Shown in pieces: positions 8,408 to 16,049 of a DNA stretch of 37,410 nucleotides. Position numbers and translations under genes: made by a program. The notes beneath the pieces are model-generated. The model saw nothing but the letters and a program-made list of their open reading frames with translations. It did no database searches and was not told the origin of the DNA. The stretch covers positions 1 to 37,410 of the IMG/VR virus record IMGVR_UViG_3300044530_001005. One strand, given 5' to 3'. The first letter of the stretch is position 1. Each line of letters starts with the position of its first letter. The DNA comes from a virus.

Positions 8408-8935
8408 TTATTTCTTTATTGATTTCAATTTATAATCTATTATATATACAGATATATTTTTATAATTTTTCCATAATACATACCAAATTTTTTTAGATAT
8501 TGTTTTGCCTTCAAATTCATTAGTTACATCATAAGCATATGTCCAACCTAAATTTTTATATCTATTATCACTGTGAGATACTGCAACCCAATTTGTCATA
8601 TTATCGTCACACCATTTATTTTCTGTAATATAGTCTGCTTTCATTTTCATCAGATATAACCATATACTTCTATTTCTATATTCTTTATTTGTCCAAGACC
8701 ACAAATGATATATTTTATCGGTATTTTTTTTACTATCAAAAAACTTAATCATTGAACTTGTTCCTACTAATTTATTATTTTCGTAAGCACCAAAATGTTT
8801 GTGTTCACCTTTTGAAATGTCTTTATATAAAGTTTCATAATAATTTTTATCAACTATCATATTTTCTTCATCTTTTAAAGCTTCAAATATTTCACTAAAA
8901 TTTTCTACAATTTTATATTCAATTTTATTACTCAT
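8408..8935 (-). CDS. GNAT-family acetyltransferase-like protein
   Basis: A 175-residue protein with features of the GNAT fold. The strand HFGAYENNKLVGTSSMIKFF corresponds to beta2-beta3. It is followed by IYHLWSWTNKEYRNRSIWLYLMKMKADYI, where the R/N-rich turn before a long helix matches the acetyl-CoA pyrophosphate loop (Q/RxxGxG/A) in a degenerate form. WVAVSHSDNRYKNLGWTYA matches the C-terminal 'N..y...GF' element. It overlaps the upstream gene by eight bases and is separated from the PP-loop gene by one base. The acceptor is unknown. The degenerate CoA loop lowers certainty. Confidence 0.6.
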   Translation of the reverse strand: MSNKIEYKIVENFSEIFEALKDEENMIVDKNYYETLYKDISKGEHKHFGAYENNKLVGTSSMIKFFDSKKNTDKIYHLWSWTNKEYRNRSIWLYLMKMKADYITENKWCDDNMTNWVAVSHSDNRYKNLGWTYAYDVTNEFEGKTISKKIWYVLWKNYKNISVYIIDYKLKSIKK

Positions 8936-9599
8936 CTAAATTACTGTATTGCATAGGTATAAAGTTATCTTTTAGATAACCTTTTTCTTTAAATATATTA
9001 TGTAATAATTTAGGTTTTAATATTGCATATTTAATTGCTATTGAAGAATTAGAACCATATTCGCCTAACATATTGTTTTGATAGTTATACTTGCCTATTT
9101 CTCCTTTATTATACATACTGTCTATAAAAATATGGTATCTTCTAAAAGCTGAACTATTTTTAAACCATTCTTCTTCTCTTTTATTCCAACCTTTCACTTC
9201 AGTAACCCAATACCATTGAAAACAATTTTTACTTTCCGCAAATTTGACGGCATTATCTATACACTCGGCTAGTCCCATTAATTTTACATTATAAAGATTA
9301 CTAATGTTTGGCCTTACAGTCATATTTGATATATAATGAATAGGATATTTTTTCCAAAAATTTTGAGTTAAAAATGACACAATACGTCCATTGTCATCAA
9401 ATGAACCTAAGACTTGAACAAAACCTTGAACGTCTTCCAGATTTTTAAAATTTTCTGATAACTGTAGATAGTTTTTAATTCTATTTTTTAATGTTTGATC
9501 GTGTTGTGAGGGCCTTCTTTTTTTGACTTGACTCCACCTTGCGGTAATCAACTCATCAATTTGTTCAAAATCACCTAAATTTAATCGCCTAGTAATCAT
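8928..9599 (-). CDS. GNAT-like acyltransferase
   Basis: A 223-residue protein starting MITRRLNLGDFEQIDELI, a typical GNAT N-terminus (strand followed by 'D...i'). A central strand pair (GRIVSFLTQNFW, then IHYISNMTVRP) fits beta4 and the start of the CoA-binding turn, although the canonical Q/RxxGxG/A loop is not obvious. It is the first gene of the minus-strand operon 9599 to 6783. Its start codon overlaps one T4-type late core on the plus strand, and a minus-strand core lies at 9616-9623. Function is inferred by fold pattern only. Confidence 0.5.
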   Translation of the reverse strand: MITRRLNLGDFEQIDELITARWSQVKKRRPSQHDQTLKNRIKNYLQLSENFKNLEDVQGFVQVLGSFDDNGRIVSFLTQNFWKKYPIHYISNMTVRPNISNLYNVKLMGLAECIDNAVKFAESKNCFQWYWVTEVKGWNKREEEWFKNSSAFRRYHIFIDSMYNKGEIGKYNYQNNMLGEYGSNSSIAIKYAILKPKLLHNIFKEKGYLKDNFIPMQYSNLDE

Positions 9600-9606
9600 A
9601 TAAATA
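9599..9606 (+). promoter_or_regulatory. T4-type late promoter core TATAAATA
   Basis: An exact core 22 bases upstream of the ATG at 9629. It overlaps the first base of the minus-strand gene's start codon and faces the minus-strand core at 9616-9623. Confidence 0.65.
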
Positions 9607-9615
9607 AGTATATAT

Positions 9616-9623
9616 TATTTATA
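9616..9623 (-). promoter_or_regulatory. T4-type late promoter core TATAAATA (minus strand)
   Basis: TATTTATA on the plus strand reads TATAAATA on the minus strand. It is placed 16 bases before the start codon of the minus-strand operon that begins at 9599. Confidence 0.6.
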
Positions 9624-9628
9624 ATACT

Positions 9629-10468
9629 ATGTCAAGCATATACTCAAAATTGATACAAATTCCTCACTTGAATTTGACACCTTATTTACCAAAGGTGCCA
9701 TTGGAGGATATGTTAAAAGATTTAAACCAATTTAACGACACCGACTACTTCCCATATAAAACTGCCACAAAGAACAAACAATTCTTAGAATTTTTAGGTA
9801 AAAATTGGAAAGGTATGTGTTTAATTGACTCAACAGAAGATGGCCGACAACATAATGATTACTATACAAGTAAAGTAAATGCTGATGTATTAAAACATAA
9901 TTTTAAAGATGATAAGGTGATTTTTCAACCTACAAATGTCGGTAAATTATGTCCTCATATGACTAAGTATTGTTATGATGTTGCAAAAAGACCTCAAAGA
10001 ACAAGATTAAGTAGATTAGTTGTGAATGGCAACTTTCATTGGCATAGTCATAAAGTTTTAGCTGAAGCAGCAACAGCAGATAAGAGATTTACAAATAAAA
10101 CAGGTAAGTATGAAAAAACATTAATCATACACATTGTTTTAAAAACAAATGATAAGTGTTGGATGGGAGTTTCAAATCAACATCCAATGGGAGGTCATCC
10201 TTTTGAAATATACAAACAACATTATGGTCTAGGCGAAGTATGGATTTTAAATGGCCATTATTATCATAATGTATTTAATAGTGGTACAACAACAAGAGAA
10301 CATATTATGTTATATGCAAATATTGATGATGAAAAACTTAACCCTATTTTAGAAAAGGCCATTGATGAATATAATGGCCCTATAATTGCGGACGAAATTA
10401 TACCTCAAAGAATAACAGGTTCATTTAATTTAAATCACGAAACTGGATTACCACTTGATAGAATTTAA
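9629..10468 (+). CDS. Aspartyl/asparaginyl hydroxylase-like 2OG-Fe(II) oxygenase
   Basis: A 279-residue protein with a His-rich strand at residues 137-141 (FHWHSH), a strand pair (TLIIHIVLK, W178) and a distal H213 (GHYYHNVFNSG), then R223 in TTREHIMLY. This pattern, with an N-terminal histidine, a 'G..W.ln....H.v.N.g...R' element and no obligatory acidic ligand, is that of the Asp/Asn beta-hydroxylase group of Fe(II)/2-oxoglutarate oxygenases. These hydroxylate protein side chains or small molecules. It is first in a plus-strand unit behind its own late-promoter core and overlaps the next oxygenase-like gene by 14 bases. The target is unknown. Confidence 0.68.
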   Translation: MSSIYSKLIQIPHLNLTPYLPKVPLEDMLKDLNQFNDTDYFPYKTATKNKQFLEFLGKNWKGMCLIDSTEDGRQHNDYYTSKVNADVLKHNFKDDKVIFQPTNVGKLCPHMTKYCYDVAKRPQRTRLSRLVVNGNFHWHSHKVLAEAATADKRFTNKTGKYEKTLIIHIVLKTNDKCWMGVSNQHPMGGHPFEIYKQHYGLGEVWILNGHYYHNVFNSGTTTREHIMLYANIDDEKLNPILEKAIDEYNGPIIADEIIPQRITGSFNLNHETGLPLDRI

Positions 10469-11258
10469 TTCGTTATTGTCAGCTGAATTAATCAATTTAG
10501 ATTTTGATAAAGATTCTTTTATTAAAGAATATGATGAACACATTTTACCCAATAGTAATAACATACGTAACGGCCAACACGTATTATTTAAAACGGTAAA
10601 TGCAAATTCAAATTGGGGTATGGTTGAACCACAAAAGTATTTAAAAGCAGATGTAAGAACAGAAACAGGAGCTGTCGTTGATAATGGTTATCCTAGTTGG
10701 AAAGGTACTTCACTAATTTACTTAGATACTACTGATGAAGAATTAAAAGAAAATAGTAAAAACGGTAGTGTATCTGTTCGCAATTACGTATTAGACAAAC
10801 ACGGAGAGTTTAAGTTTTTTCCACAATATGAAAATTTAAACATAACCAAATATATTAAAAGTTTACCTTTAAGTACTATTATAGGAATAAGATGTGTTAG
10901 TTTACAACCTGATACTTTTTCTATAATTCATAGGGACGATAGTAATTATTTGCCAGACAGCCAAAGAAGTTTAAAAGTACAACGTATGGTAAACAACTAC
11001 TTATGGAAACAAGGATTTGTTCAAATTACAATTAACATAAGTGATGGCGAAGTGCCTTTATACTATAGTACTACAAGTGATTTGAGTGAGAAATTCAAAA
11101 CTATTAATTATCCTGTTTATCTATTTAATGATTTTTTTTATCACGGAGTTCCCATTACAAAAAACAGGCGTCGCCAAATACGAATAACAGGACGTCCTAC
11201 AAATGATTTAATGAAGCATATAAATAATTCTACATTAGTATATTATGAAAAAAACTGA
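10455..11258 (+). CDS. 2OG-Fe(II) oxygenase-like protein (TTG start)
   Basis: A 267-residue protein with H159-R-D161 (FSIIHRDDSN), a strand QITINISDGEVPLYY, a distal H230 (FFYHGVPI) and R240/R243 (RRRQIRITG), which fits HxD...H...R. It resembles the minus-strand protein at 13299-14048 in the same segments (RC....P....HxD, ITLNI/ITINISDG, H......R.Q.R). No ATG occurs before residue 56, so the start is inferred to be TTG at 10455 (or TTG at 10476), translationally coupled to the preceding gene by a 14-base overlap. The substrate is unknown. Confidence 0.65.
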   Translation: MIEFNSLLSAELINLDFDKDSFIKEYDEHILPNSNNIRNGQHVLFKTVNANSNWGMVEPQKYLKADVRTETGAVVDNGYPSWKGTSLIYLDTTDEELKENSKNGSVSVRNYVLDKHGEFKFFPQYENLNITKYIKSLPLSTIIGIRCVSLQPDTFSIIHRDDSNYLPDSQRSLKVQRMVNNYLWKQGFVQITINISDGEVPLYYSTTSDLSEKFKTINYPVYLFNDFFYHGVPITKNRRRQIRITGRPTNDLMKHINNSTLVYYEKN

Positions 11259-11943
11259 TTATTATAAAAAATTATTATTTTGTCCTTTAGATTTGCCTAC
11301 ACCACCAGATGTAGATTATAATAAGTTTAATGAATGGCATTTAGAACAATTAGAATATAATAAAAAACATAACAAGACAGCGGCCGTAGCTGATGGTAAA
11401 CAAGAATATCCTTGGCAGGTAAGTTGGGCGTTATGGTGGAACACTTATGATAAACCAAATCCTTGGATATGTGATTTTGATAAAAAGTTTCCGGAGTTAG
11501 TAGAATATATAAAACAATATCCTTTTACACAAGCAAAAAGTATTAGTTTTCTAAATCAAAAGGAAAGTAGAGATGTATATTTACACACTGATCCTGATAA
11601 AAGGTGGGGTATGCGATTTTATTTGAAAAATGGTTTAGGAGAAAAACTATATTTTGTGAAAAGTTTAGAACAAAGAAAAGAACGTTTAAAAACTATGCAC
11701 GAAGGCCAATATAATGATTTATGGGAAAATAGTCAAAAAGAAAAGTTATATGCCAAATTTCCTACTCAAAGATGTGCTTGGATGTTGAATAGTATGGATG
11801 CTTTTCACGGTGTTGAAAAGAATCCTAAACCAGCTGGTAATAGAATTAGTTGTGTATTGATAGGTGATTATGATTACGAAAAATTGTTTAAACTTTTTGA
11901 TCGTAGTATTGAAAAATATAAAGAATATGCAATTTTCTACTAA
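11245..11943 (+). CDS. 2OG-Fe(II) oxygenase-like protein
   Basis: A 232-residue protein with H114-T-D116 (VYLHTDPDKRWGMRFYL), H188 (MDAFHGVEKN) and R200 (AGNRISCVLIG), a complete HxD...H...R set for Fe(II) and 2-oxoglutarate binding. The N-terminal third is Trp- and Pro-rich (SWALWWNTYDKPNPW) and may form substrate contacts. Its ATG lies inside the previous gene (14-base overlap) and the desaturase gene follows eight bases later. It is probably cytoplasmic, as there is no signal or membrane segment. The substrate is unknown. Confidence 0.68.
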   Translation: MKKTDYYKKLLFCPLDLPTPPDVDYNKFNEWHLEQLEYNKKHNKTAAVADGKQEYPWQVSWALWWNTYDKPNPWICDFDKKFPELVEYIKQYPFTQAKSISFLNQKESRDVYLHTDPDKRWGMRFYLKNGLGEKLYFVKSLEQRKERLKTMHEGQYNDLWENSQKEKLYAKFPTQRCAWMLNSMDAFHGVEKNPKPAGNRISCVLIGDYDYEKLFKLFDRSIEKYKEYAIFY

Positions 11944-11951
11944 ATAATAAT

Positions 11952-12716
11952 ATGAAAAATATATTTCGTTCCAACACCGGTTATTTTATACCAATACAAA
12001 TTACTTTAACTATTGTAATGATATTGGCAATTATACTTGGAGATTTTAGTTGGAAATGGTGGCTCGCTGGTATTATAAGTTATTTTATTACAGGTTGTTT
12101 AGGCATTACAGTTACGTTTCATAGATACTTAACACATCATAGTTTTAAAATGTCTAAATCATTAGAATATCTTTTTAGTTTTTTTGGTTCTATGGGAGGA
12201 ACAGGTTCTACTATAGGCTGGGTGGCCGTTCATAGACATCATCATTCACATAGTGATACAATAGAAGATCCTCATAGCCCTAGACATCAAGGTTGGAAAG
12301 TTTTATTTCCTAATTACAATTTTACTTGGAATAAATGGGCCGTAAGAGATTTATTAGTAAATAAATTTCATCTATTCTTACACCAATATTACTTTTTAAT
12401 ACTTACAGTATGGGCATTAATTCTTACTACTCTATTTGGTATTGCAGGTTTTGTATTTCTATTTTCTATGCCTATAGTATGTCAAGTATGGTCTAGTGTA
12501 TTAAGCAACTATGTAAACCACGCTCAATGGGTGCCTTTTGGTTATAGAAATTATAATCTAAAAGATGATTCAGTAAACAATGCTCTACTAGCTTTAATTA
12601 CATTTGGAGAAGGCTGGCATAATAATCATCACGCTACACCAGGCCGTGCTTCATTTAAAAGAAGATGGTGGGAGTTTGATTTAACAGGTAGTATTATTAA
12701 TCTAGTTAAAAAGTAA
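11952..12716 (+). CDS. Membrane fatty-acid (acyl-CoA delta-9 type) desaturase
   Basis: A 254-residue integral membrane protein with the three histidine boxes of stearoyl-CoA-type desaturases: H57-RYLT-H62-H63, H94-R-H96-H97, and H223-NN-H226-H227, plus H190 in NYVNHAQ. Hydrophobic segments at about residues 12-30, 36-54, 143-165 and 167-187 give the expected four-helix topology with the boxes on the cytoplasmic side. The enzyme uses a diiron centre, O2 and an external electron donor to insert a cis double bond. It is somewhat shorter than bacterial homologues but has all boxes. It is embedded among 2OG-oxygenase-like genes and could alter host membrane lipids during infection. Confidence 0.9.
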   Translation: MKNIFRSNTGYFIPIQITLTIVMILAIILGDFSWKWWLAGIISYFITGCLGITVTFHRYLTHHSFKMSKSLEYLFSFFGSMGGTGSTIGWVAVHRHHHSHSDTIEDPHSPRHQGWKVLFPNYNFTWNKWAVRDLLVNKFHLFLHQYYFLILTVWALILTTLFGIAGFVFLFSMPIVCQVWSSVLSNYVNHAQWVPFGYRNYNLKDDSVNNALLALITFGEGWHNNHHATPGRASFKRRWWEFDLTGSIINLVKK

Positions 12717-12722
12717 TACGAT

Positions 12723-13310
12723 ATGTATTCTAATCTGGCTTTTTTACCTATTAAAGTAGATTTTTTTAATGATTTTAATATTATAGAAGATTTTCCTAAT
12801 AAATTTCATTTTTGGAACTATAAACAATTACTAGACGAAAATAACAAATCAAATTATGATGTAAAATCTTGGCGTACAGATTTAAATACAGAATACGATT
12901 TCGTTAAAAAATTAGTAGAACAATTACCCTACGATAATTTATCTAGTGTAAGAATAACAAAACAATTACATCCGGTTTTAAAACATTTGGATATAACAAC
13001 GCCTGATTGTCCTTTAAACATATACGAAGATTTTGTAAAAAATGAACCTTGTGGATATAGATTTGTTTTGTTAAACAAAAATACTTTTTTACAATTTTTT
13101 ATTAAAGAACAATGGGTAACAGCTAATTTGCCTGAAAATACATATTGTTATTTAATGAATACAACTAAACTATTACATAGAGTTTTATCTTTTGATAATA
13201 TCAGTGAAAGAATTACAATATATGTAAGAGGTAATGTTAATAAAGAAAAACATTTAAAAAATATAGAAAATAATTTAAAGCTTTACGAAAAGTACGCTTT
13301 ATATATGTAA
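12723..13310 (+). CDS. 2OG-Fe(II) oxygenase-like protein
   Basis: A 195-residue protein with H88-L-D90 (LKHLDITTPD), H152 (TKLLHRVLSF) and R163 (SERITIYVRG), an HxD...H...R arrangement with spacing typical of small 2OG oxygenases. The strand YRFVLLNKNTFLQFF lies between the motifs, as expected for the double-stranded beta-helix. It follows the desaturase gene after six bases and its 3' end overlaps the convergent gene by 12 bases. The motif match is moderate and the substrate unknown. Confidence 0.55.
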   Translation: MYSNLAFLPIKVDFFNDFNIIEDFPNKFHFWNYKQLLDENNKSNYDVKSWRTDLNTEYDFVKKLVEQLPYDNLSSVRITKQLHPVLKHLDITTPDCPLNIYEDFVKNEPCGYRFVLLNKNTFLQFFIKEQWVTANLPENTYCYLMNTTKLLHRVLSFDNISERITIYVRGNVNKEKHLKNIENNLKLYEKYALYM

Positions 13311-14048
13311 AAGTTTTAAATAAGGTTTATTTAATTTAGCAAAAACTCTTAATTGTATTCTTTGACTTTTAACTTCAGTAGTACAATGTAAACAAGCATC
13401 ATCAAAATGCCAAGCTTTATGTTTACTTTCATCTATCATAAATTTTTTACCAGTTCTATAATCTTGTATCCAAAGATTTGCACCACCATCGGCTATATTT
13501 AATGTTATAGAACAAAAACCTTTATCATAAAACATTTTATTAGTTTGGGGGCCACTATCTTTATGTACAACACCAATACTAGGTGGTTCTTGTAATATAC
13601 AACGTACAGTTAAAGGATATTCAATTGGTAATGATTCTATAATACTTTTAGTATAAGATATTTGTAAATCTTCACGCCAAGACCAAGGAGAAGTATATTT
13701 TATCCATAAGGGCAATCTATCGTTATTTTCAAATTTGCCTTCCCAAGATTCTTTTTGAGATTTTTCTTTTTCAGGTAAATAAGTCAAATTTAACATTTGA
13801 AAAGTATTATATTCTCCTTTAACTAATTTTCTTTCTCCGTTTTCTTGTACGTAATGATGTATATGTTTATTCTTTTCAAAAATAACTTCAGGAAAAATAT
13901 CACCATTTGGGTCCCACCTACTATGGCCTTTATCATTGTAGTCTGTGGTAGCCACCATACTTTTTTCAAATACATTGTTTGATAATAATTCATCTTTGAT
14001 TTTTTGTTGGTCAAAATCAAAATCAATACTAGCCCATACTGGTATCAT
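13299..14048 (-). CDS. 2OG-Fe(II) oxygenase-like protein
   Basis: A 249-residue protein with H162-K-D164 (GVVHKDSG), the strand CSITLNIADGGANLWI, H221 (ACLHCTTE) and R230 (KSQRIQLRVFA), an HxD...H...R set. It appears paralogous to the plus-strand gene at 10455, with matching order and spacing of these blocks, but lies in the opposite orientation. It is the last gene of a three-gene minus-strand operon and overlaps its upstream neighbour by 20 bases. Substrate unknown. Confidence 0.65.
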   Translation of the reverse strand: MIPVWASIDFDFDQQKIKDELLSNNVFEKSMVATTDYNDKGHSRWDPNGDIFPEVIFEKNKHIHHYVQENGERKLVKGEYNTFQMLNLTYLPEKEKSQKESWEGKFENNDRLPLWIKYTSPWSWREDLQISYTKSIIESLPIEYPLTVRCILQEPPSIGVVHKDSGPQTNKMFYDKGFCSITLNIADGGANLWIQDYRTGKKFMIDESKHKAWHFDDACLHCTTEVKSQRIQLRVFAKLNKPYLKLLHI

Positions 14049-14658
14049 TATATTCCTTTGGTAAATATTTTTCTTTAAATTCTTTCAAAGAACAACTTAT
14101 TAACTTAACTGCTATTTTTTGTTTCGTGTTATTGATATTATATACGTTATCTAAAAAAATTAAATCATTATAAAAGTTAGAATTTTTATTACCTAATGTT
14201 ACTGCTTTTTTGTCTTTCACTCTTTTTAAAAATTTAATTAACCATTCGTTATATAGGTTAAAGGTAAAAACAACTGCTTTAACATTTAATTTTTTAGCTT
14301 CTTCAAATTGTTTTGGTAATAAGTAATCGCCTTGCCACCATTTTTTTCTGTCATTAAGATTTGTCCAAGTACGAGAACCTAATATCATAATATCATCTGA
14401 CCAAGGACTTATATAACAACCACTAGCCGCTATTGGTGTTTTATCTTTTAATAATACAAAAAATTTACCTTTATCAAATCTTTTTTTATTAACAATACTA
14501 TACATTAGTGATGATTTATTATTTTGCCAATCTTTCCAATTAACATTTTTAGATGCTACACTATTATCTTTTTCGGAAAGTTTACACATTTCTTCTAAAT
14601 TTTTTTTATAATCTTTCCAGTTTAAACTGTTTATAGACAATACTTCAATATTATTCAT
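14029..14658 (-). CDS. GNAT-like acyltransferase
   Basis: About 209 residues from the ATG at 14658. A TTG five codons upstream (14673) is a less likely start, because the ATG overlaps the preceding stop by eight bases (ATGAATAA) in the usual coupled manner. The strands FFVLLKDKTPIAASGCYISPW and DDIMILGSRTW match GNAT beta2-beta4, and KAVVFTFNLYNEWLIKFLKR matches the strand and helix leading to the 'N..a...y.k.GF' position. A canonical CoA loop is not clear, so the assignment is by fold pattern. It lies between two 2OG-like genes in a minus-strand operon. Confidence 0.5.
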   Translation of the reverse strand: MNNIEVLSINSLNWKDYKKNLEEMCKLSEKDNSVASKNVNWKDWQNNKSSLMYSIVNKKRFDKGKFFVLLKDKTPIAASGCYISPWSDDIMILGSRTWTNLNDRKKWWQGDYLLPKQFEEAKKLNVKAVVFTFNLYNEWLIKFLKRVKDKKAVTLGNKNSNFYNDLIFLDNVYNINNTKQKIAVKLISCSLKEFKEKYLPKEYNDTSMG

Positions 14659-15118
14659 TGTATTTTTTTTCAATAATTCTATTAGCTACTTGTTCAAAAC
14701 TTTCATTATCAATAGATATTTTAAATAACAATCTTTCACTATTGCCATTTATAACACTATGCGGTTGAGTAGTATCTAGTAAAGCATTTTTATAGAAATA
14801 ATTTTTACTGTTTATTATTATAGCCGTGTTATTTTCACTTAATAAAAAATTTAAAGAACATTTTGTAGTATTATCTGTATGTGTGTTTATATAGGCATTA
14901 GGCTTAAGCCAATAAAATCTAGGTGTGCCTACAATTTCAAAATCTTTCATAATTTGTTCTATATAATTGCCTGAATATATGCTAACCTTCCAATCTGTAA
15001 AAACTTTATTTGGATAACGACCGTCTGTGTGAAATATAGATAATTTTTTAGCTTCTTCTGATTCTTTTAAAATCAAATCTTTTTTAAGTTCGTACTTTAA
15101 ATGTAATAAAGGTTGCAT
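14651..15118 (-). CDS. Small 2OG-Fe(II) oxygenase-like protein
   Basis: About 155 residues from the ATG at 15118; the longer frame would need a TTG at 15127. It contains H83-T-D85, H123 (TTQPHSVING) and R132 (SERLLFKISID) when numbered from that longer frame. This HxD...H...R pattern and the preceding strand with W73 and P76 are typical of small phage 2OG oxygenases. It is the first gene of the minus-strand operon. A minus-strand late core at 15147-15154 lies 28 bases upstream of its start. Substrate unknown. Confidence 0.6.
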   Translation of the reverse strand: MQPLLHLKYELKKDLILKESEEAKKLSIFHTDGRYPNKVFTDWKVSIYSGNYIEQIMKDFEIVGTPRFYWLKPNAYINTHTDNTTKCSLNFLLSENNTAIIINSKNYFYKNALLDTTQPHSVINGNSERLLFKISIDNESFEQVANRIIEKKYNE

Positions 15119-15146
15119 AATTATCAATTTTTAAATAATATATAAC

Positions 15147-15154
15147 TATTTATA
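15147..15154 (-). promoter_or_regulatory. T4-type late promoter core TATAAATA (minus strand)
   Basis: TATTTATA on the plus strand, 28 bases upstream of the start of the minus-strand operon at 15118. It forms a divergent pair with the plus-strand core at 15158-15165, three bases away. Confidence 0.65.
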
Positions 15155-15157
15155 TCG

Positions 15158-15165
15158 TATAAATA
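15158..15165 (+). promoter_or_regulatory. T4-type late promoter core TATAAATA
   Basis: An exact core 20 bases upstream of the ATG at 15186, heading the tail-fibre gene block. The AAAGGAG ribosome binding site at 15174-15180 lies between them. Confidence 0.7.
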
Positions 15166-15185
15166 ATACTATTAAAGGAGTGAAT

Positions 15186-15395
15186 ATGGCGATTACAATT
15201 AATGGTAAAGAATATGATGAAAGTAAGTTCAGTGATAAATTGAAAAACTACATCATAGCAAGACAAGAAATACAAAACAATAAGACAAGATTGCTTATTG
15301 AAATTGAGAAAATAGACGTTTTAACTGAATACTATAACAATAGAATTATAGAAGAATTAGGTATAGAGGTTAAGGAAACTAAAGAAACAAAATAA
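15186..15395 (+). CDS. Small coiled-coil protein (DUF6447-like)
   Basis: A 69-residue protein starting MAITINGKEYDESKFSDKLK. The ATG at 15186 is preferred over an in-frame GTG at 15180, because the strong Shine-Dalgarno AAAGGAG (15174-15180) sits five bases before the ATG and overlaps the GTG. The N-terminal 'tINGkeYd.ekls' followed by a helix of about 45 residues resembles the small DUF6447-type proteins found beside tail genes in marine T4-like phages (recollection). It directly abuts the next structural gene. Probably a virion-assembly accessory protein; its role is unknown. Confidence 0.7.
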   Translation: MAITINGKEYDESKFSDKLKNYIIARQEIQNNKTRLLIEIEKIDVLTEYYNNRIIEELGIEVKETKETK

Positions 15396-15734
15396 ATGGC
15401 AGCTGTAGCAAACCTATCAATAGACCAAGGCGCAACATTTACATCAGATATAACCGTAAAAGACATAAACGGAAACGTATTTGATTTGACTGGCTATACG
15501 GCCGTTGCAAAACTGGCCAAAGGTTATTCATCTACAAGAACAAGAACGACAATGTCCACTGCATTTGCTACAGATAGAACAACTGGTGTTTTGACTATTT
15601 CTTTAACGGCCAATCAAACAACCGCTCTGGACGCAGAAAGATACGTCTATGACGTTGAAATTACCTCTAGTACTGGTTCAGTTACAAGAGTTTTAGAAGG
15701 AATTATTACCGTTAGACCTGAAGTAAGTGTTTAA
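15396..15734 (+). CDS. Virion structural protein, BppU-like N-terminal domain
   Basis: A 112-residue beta-rich protein (IDQGATFTSDITVKDINGN, DLTGYTAVAKLAKG, then a C-terminal RVLEGIITVRPEVSV). The order 'dqGatf...i...d..G...dLtGyta.a.ir' and the final strand pattern match the immunoglobulin-like domain found in phage baseplate upper protein N-termini and many tail appendage proteins. The start codon directly follows the previous stop. It probably anchors or decorates a tail fibre or baseplate. Confidence 0.7.
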   Translation: MAAVANLSIDQGATFTSDITVKDINGNVFDLTGYTAVAKLAKGYSSTRTRTTMSTAFATDRTTGVLTISLTANQTTALDAERYVYDVEITSSTGSVTRVLEGIITVRPEVSV

Positions 15735-15762
15735 ATTATTCTTTATTATAGATTAAAATTAA

Positions 15763-15770
15763 TATAAATA
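15763..15770 (+). promoter_or_regulatory. T4-type late promoter core TATAAATA
   Basis: An exact core 21 bases before the ATG at 15792, with a GAGAG ribosome binding site between them. Confidence 0.65.
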
Positions 15771-15791
15771 TAAGTAAAAAGAGAGATTTGA

Positions 15792-16046
15792 ATGGCTAAC
15801 ATAACTGCTAGGATCAGTTCACCTACATCTGCTGGACCCCAAAAAGTATCTGTAACGATACCATCTGGTGCCACATTACAAAACAGCTCATTACAATTAA
15901 AATTATTAGGCGATGTAGATACGACAACTGAAGGATTAATTGACGGCTCTTTATTACAATATAGATCAAGCGATCAAAAGTTTGTTACAAGAACAAACAT
16001 CATTACAACTACAGGAAATTTAACACTTAACGGTGGAGAATATTAA
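15792..16046 (+). CDS. Small virion structural protein
   Basis: An 84-residue beta-rich protein containing the segment 'LLGDVDTTTEGLIDGSLLQY', a motif common in phage tail fibres ('l.dVd.....dgs.L.y'). The C-terminal NLTLNGGEY recalls the ITTIDGGTY end of the next, 564-residue protein, so the two may share an assembly surface. It is the first gene behind its own late core and is three bases from the following gene. Role in the virion unknown. Confidence 0.65.
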   Translation: MANITARISSPTSAGPQKVSVTIPSGATLQNSSLQLKLLGDVDTTTEGLIDGSLLQYRSSDQKFVTRTNIITTTGNLTLNGGEY

Positions 16047-16049
16047 TAA

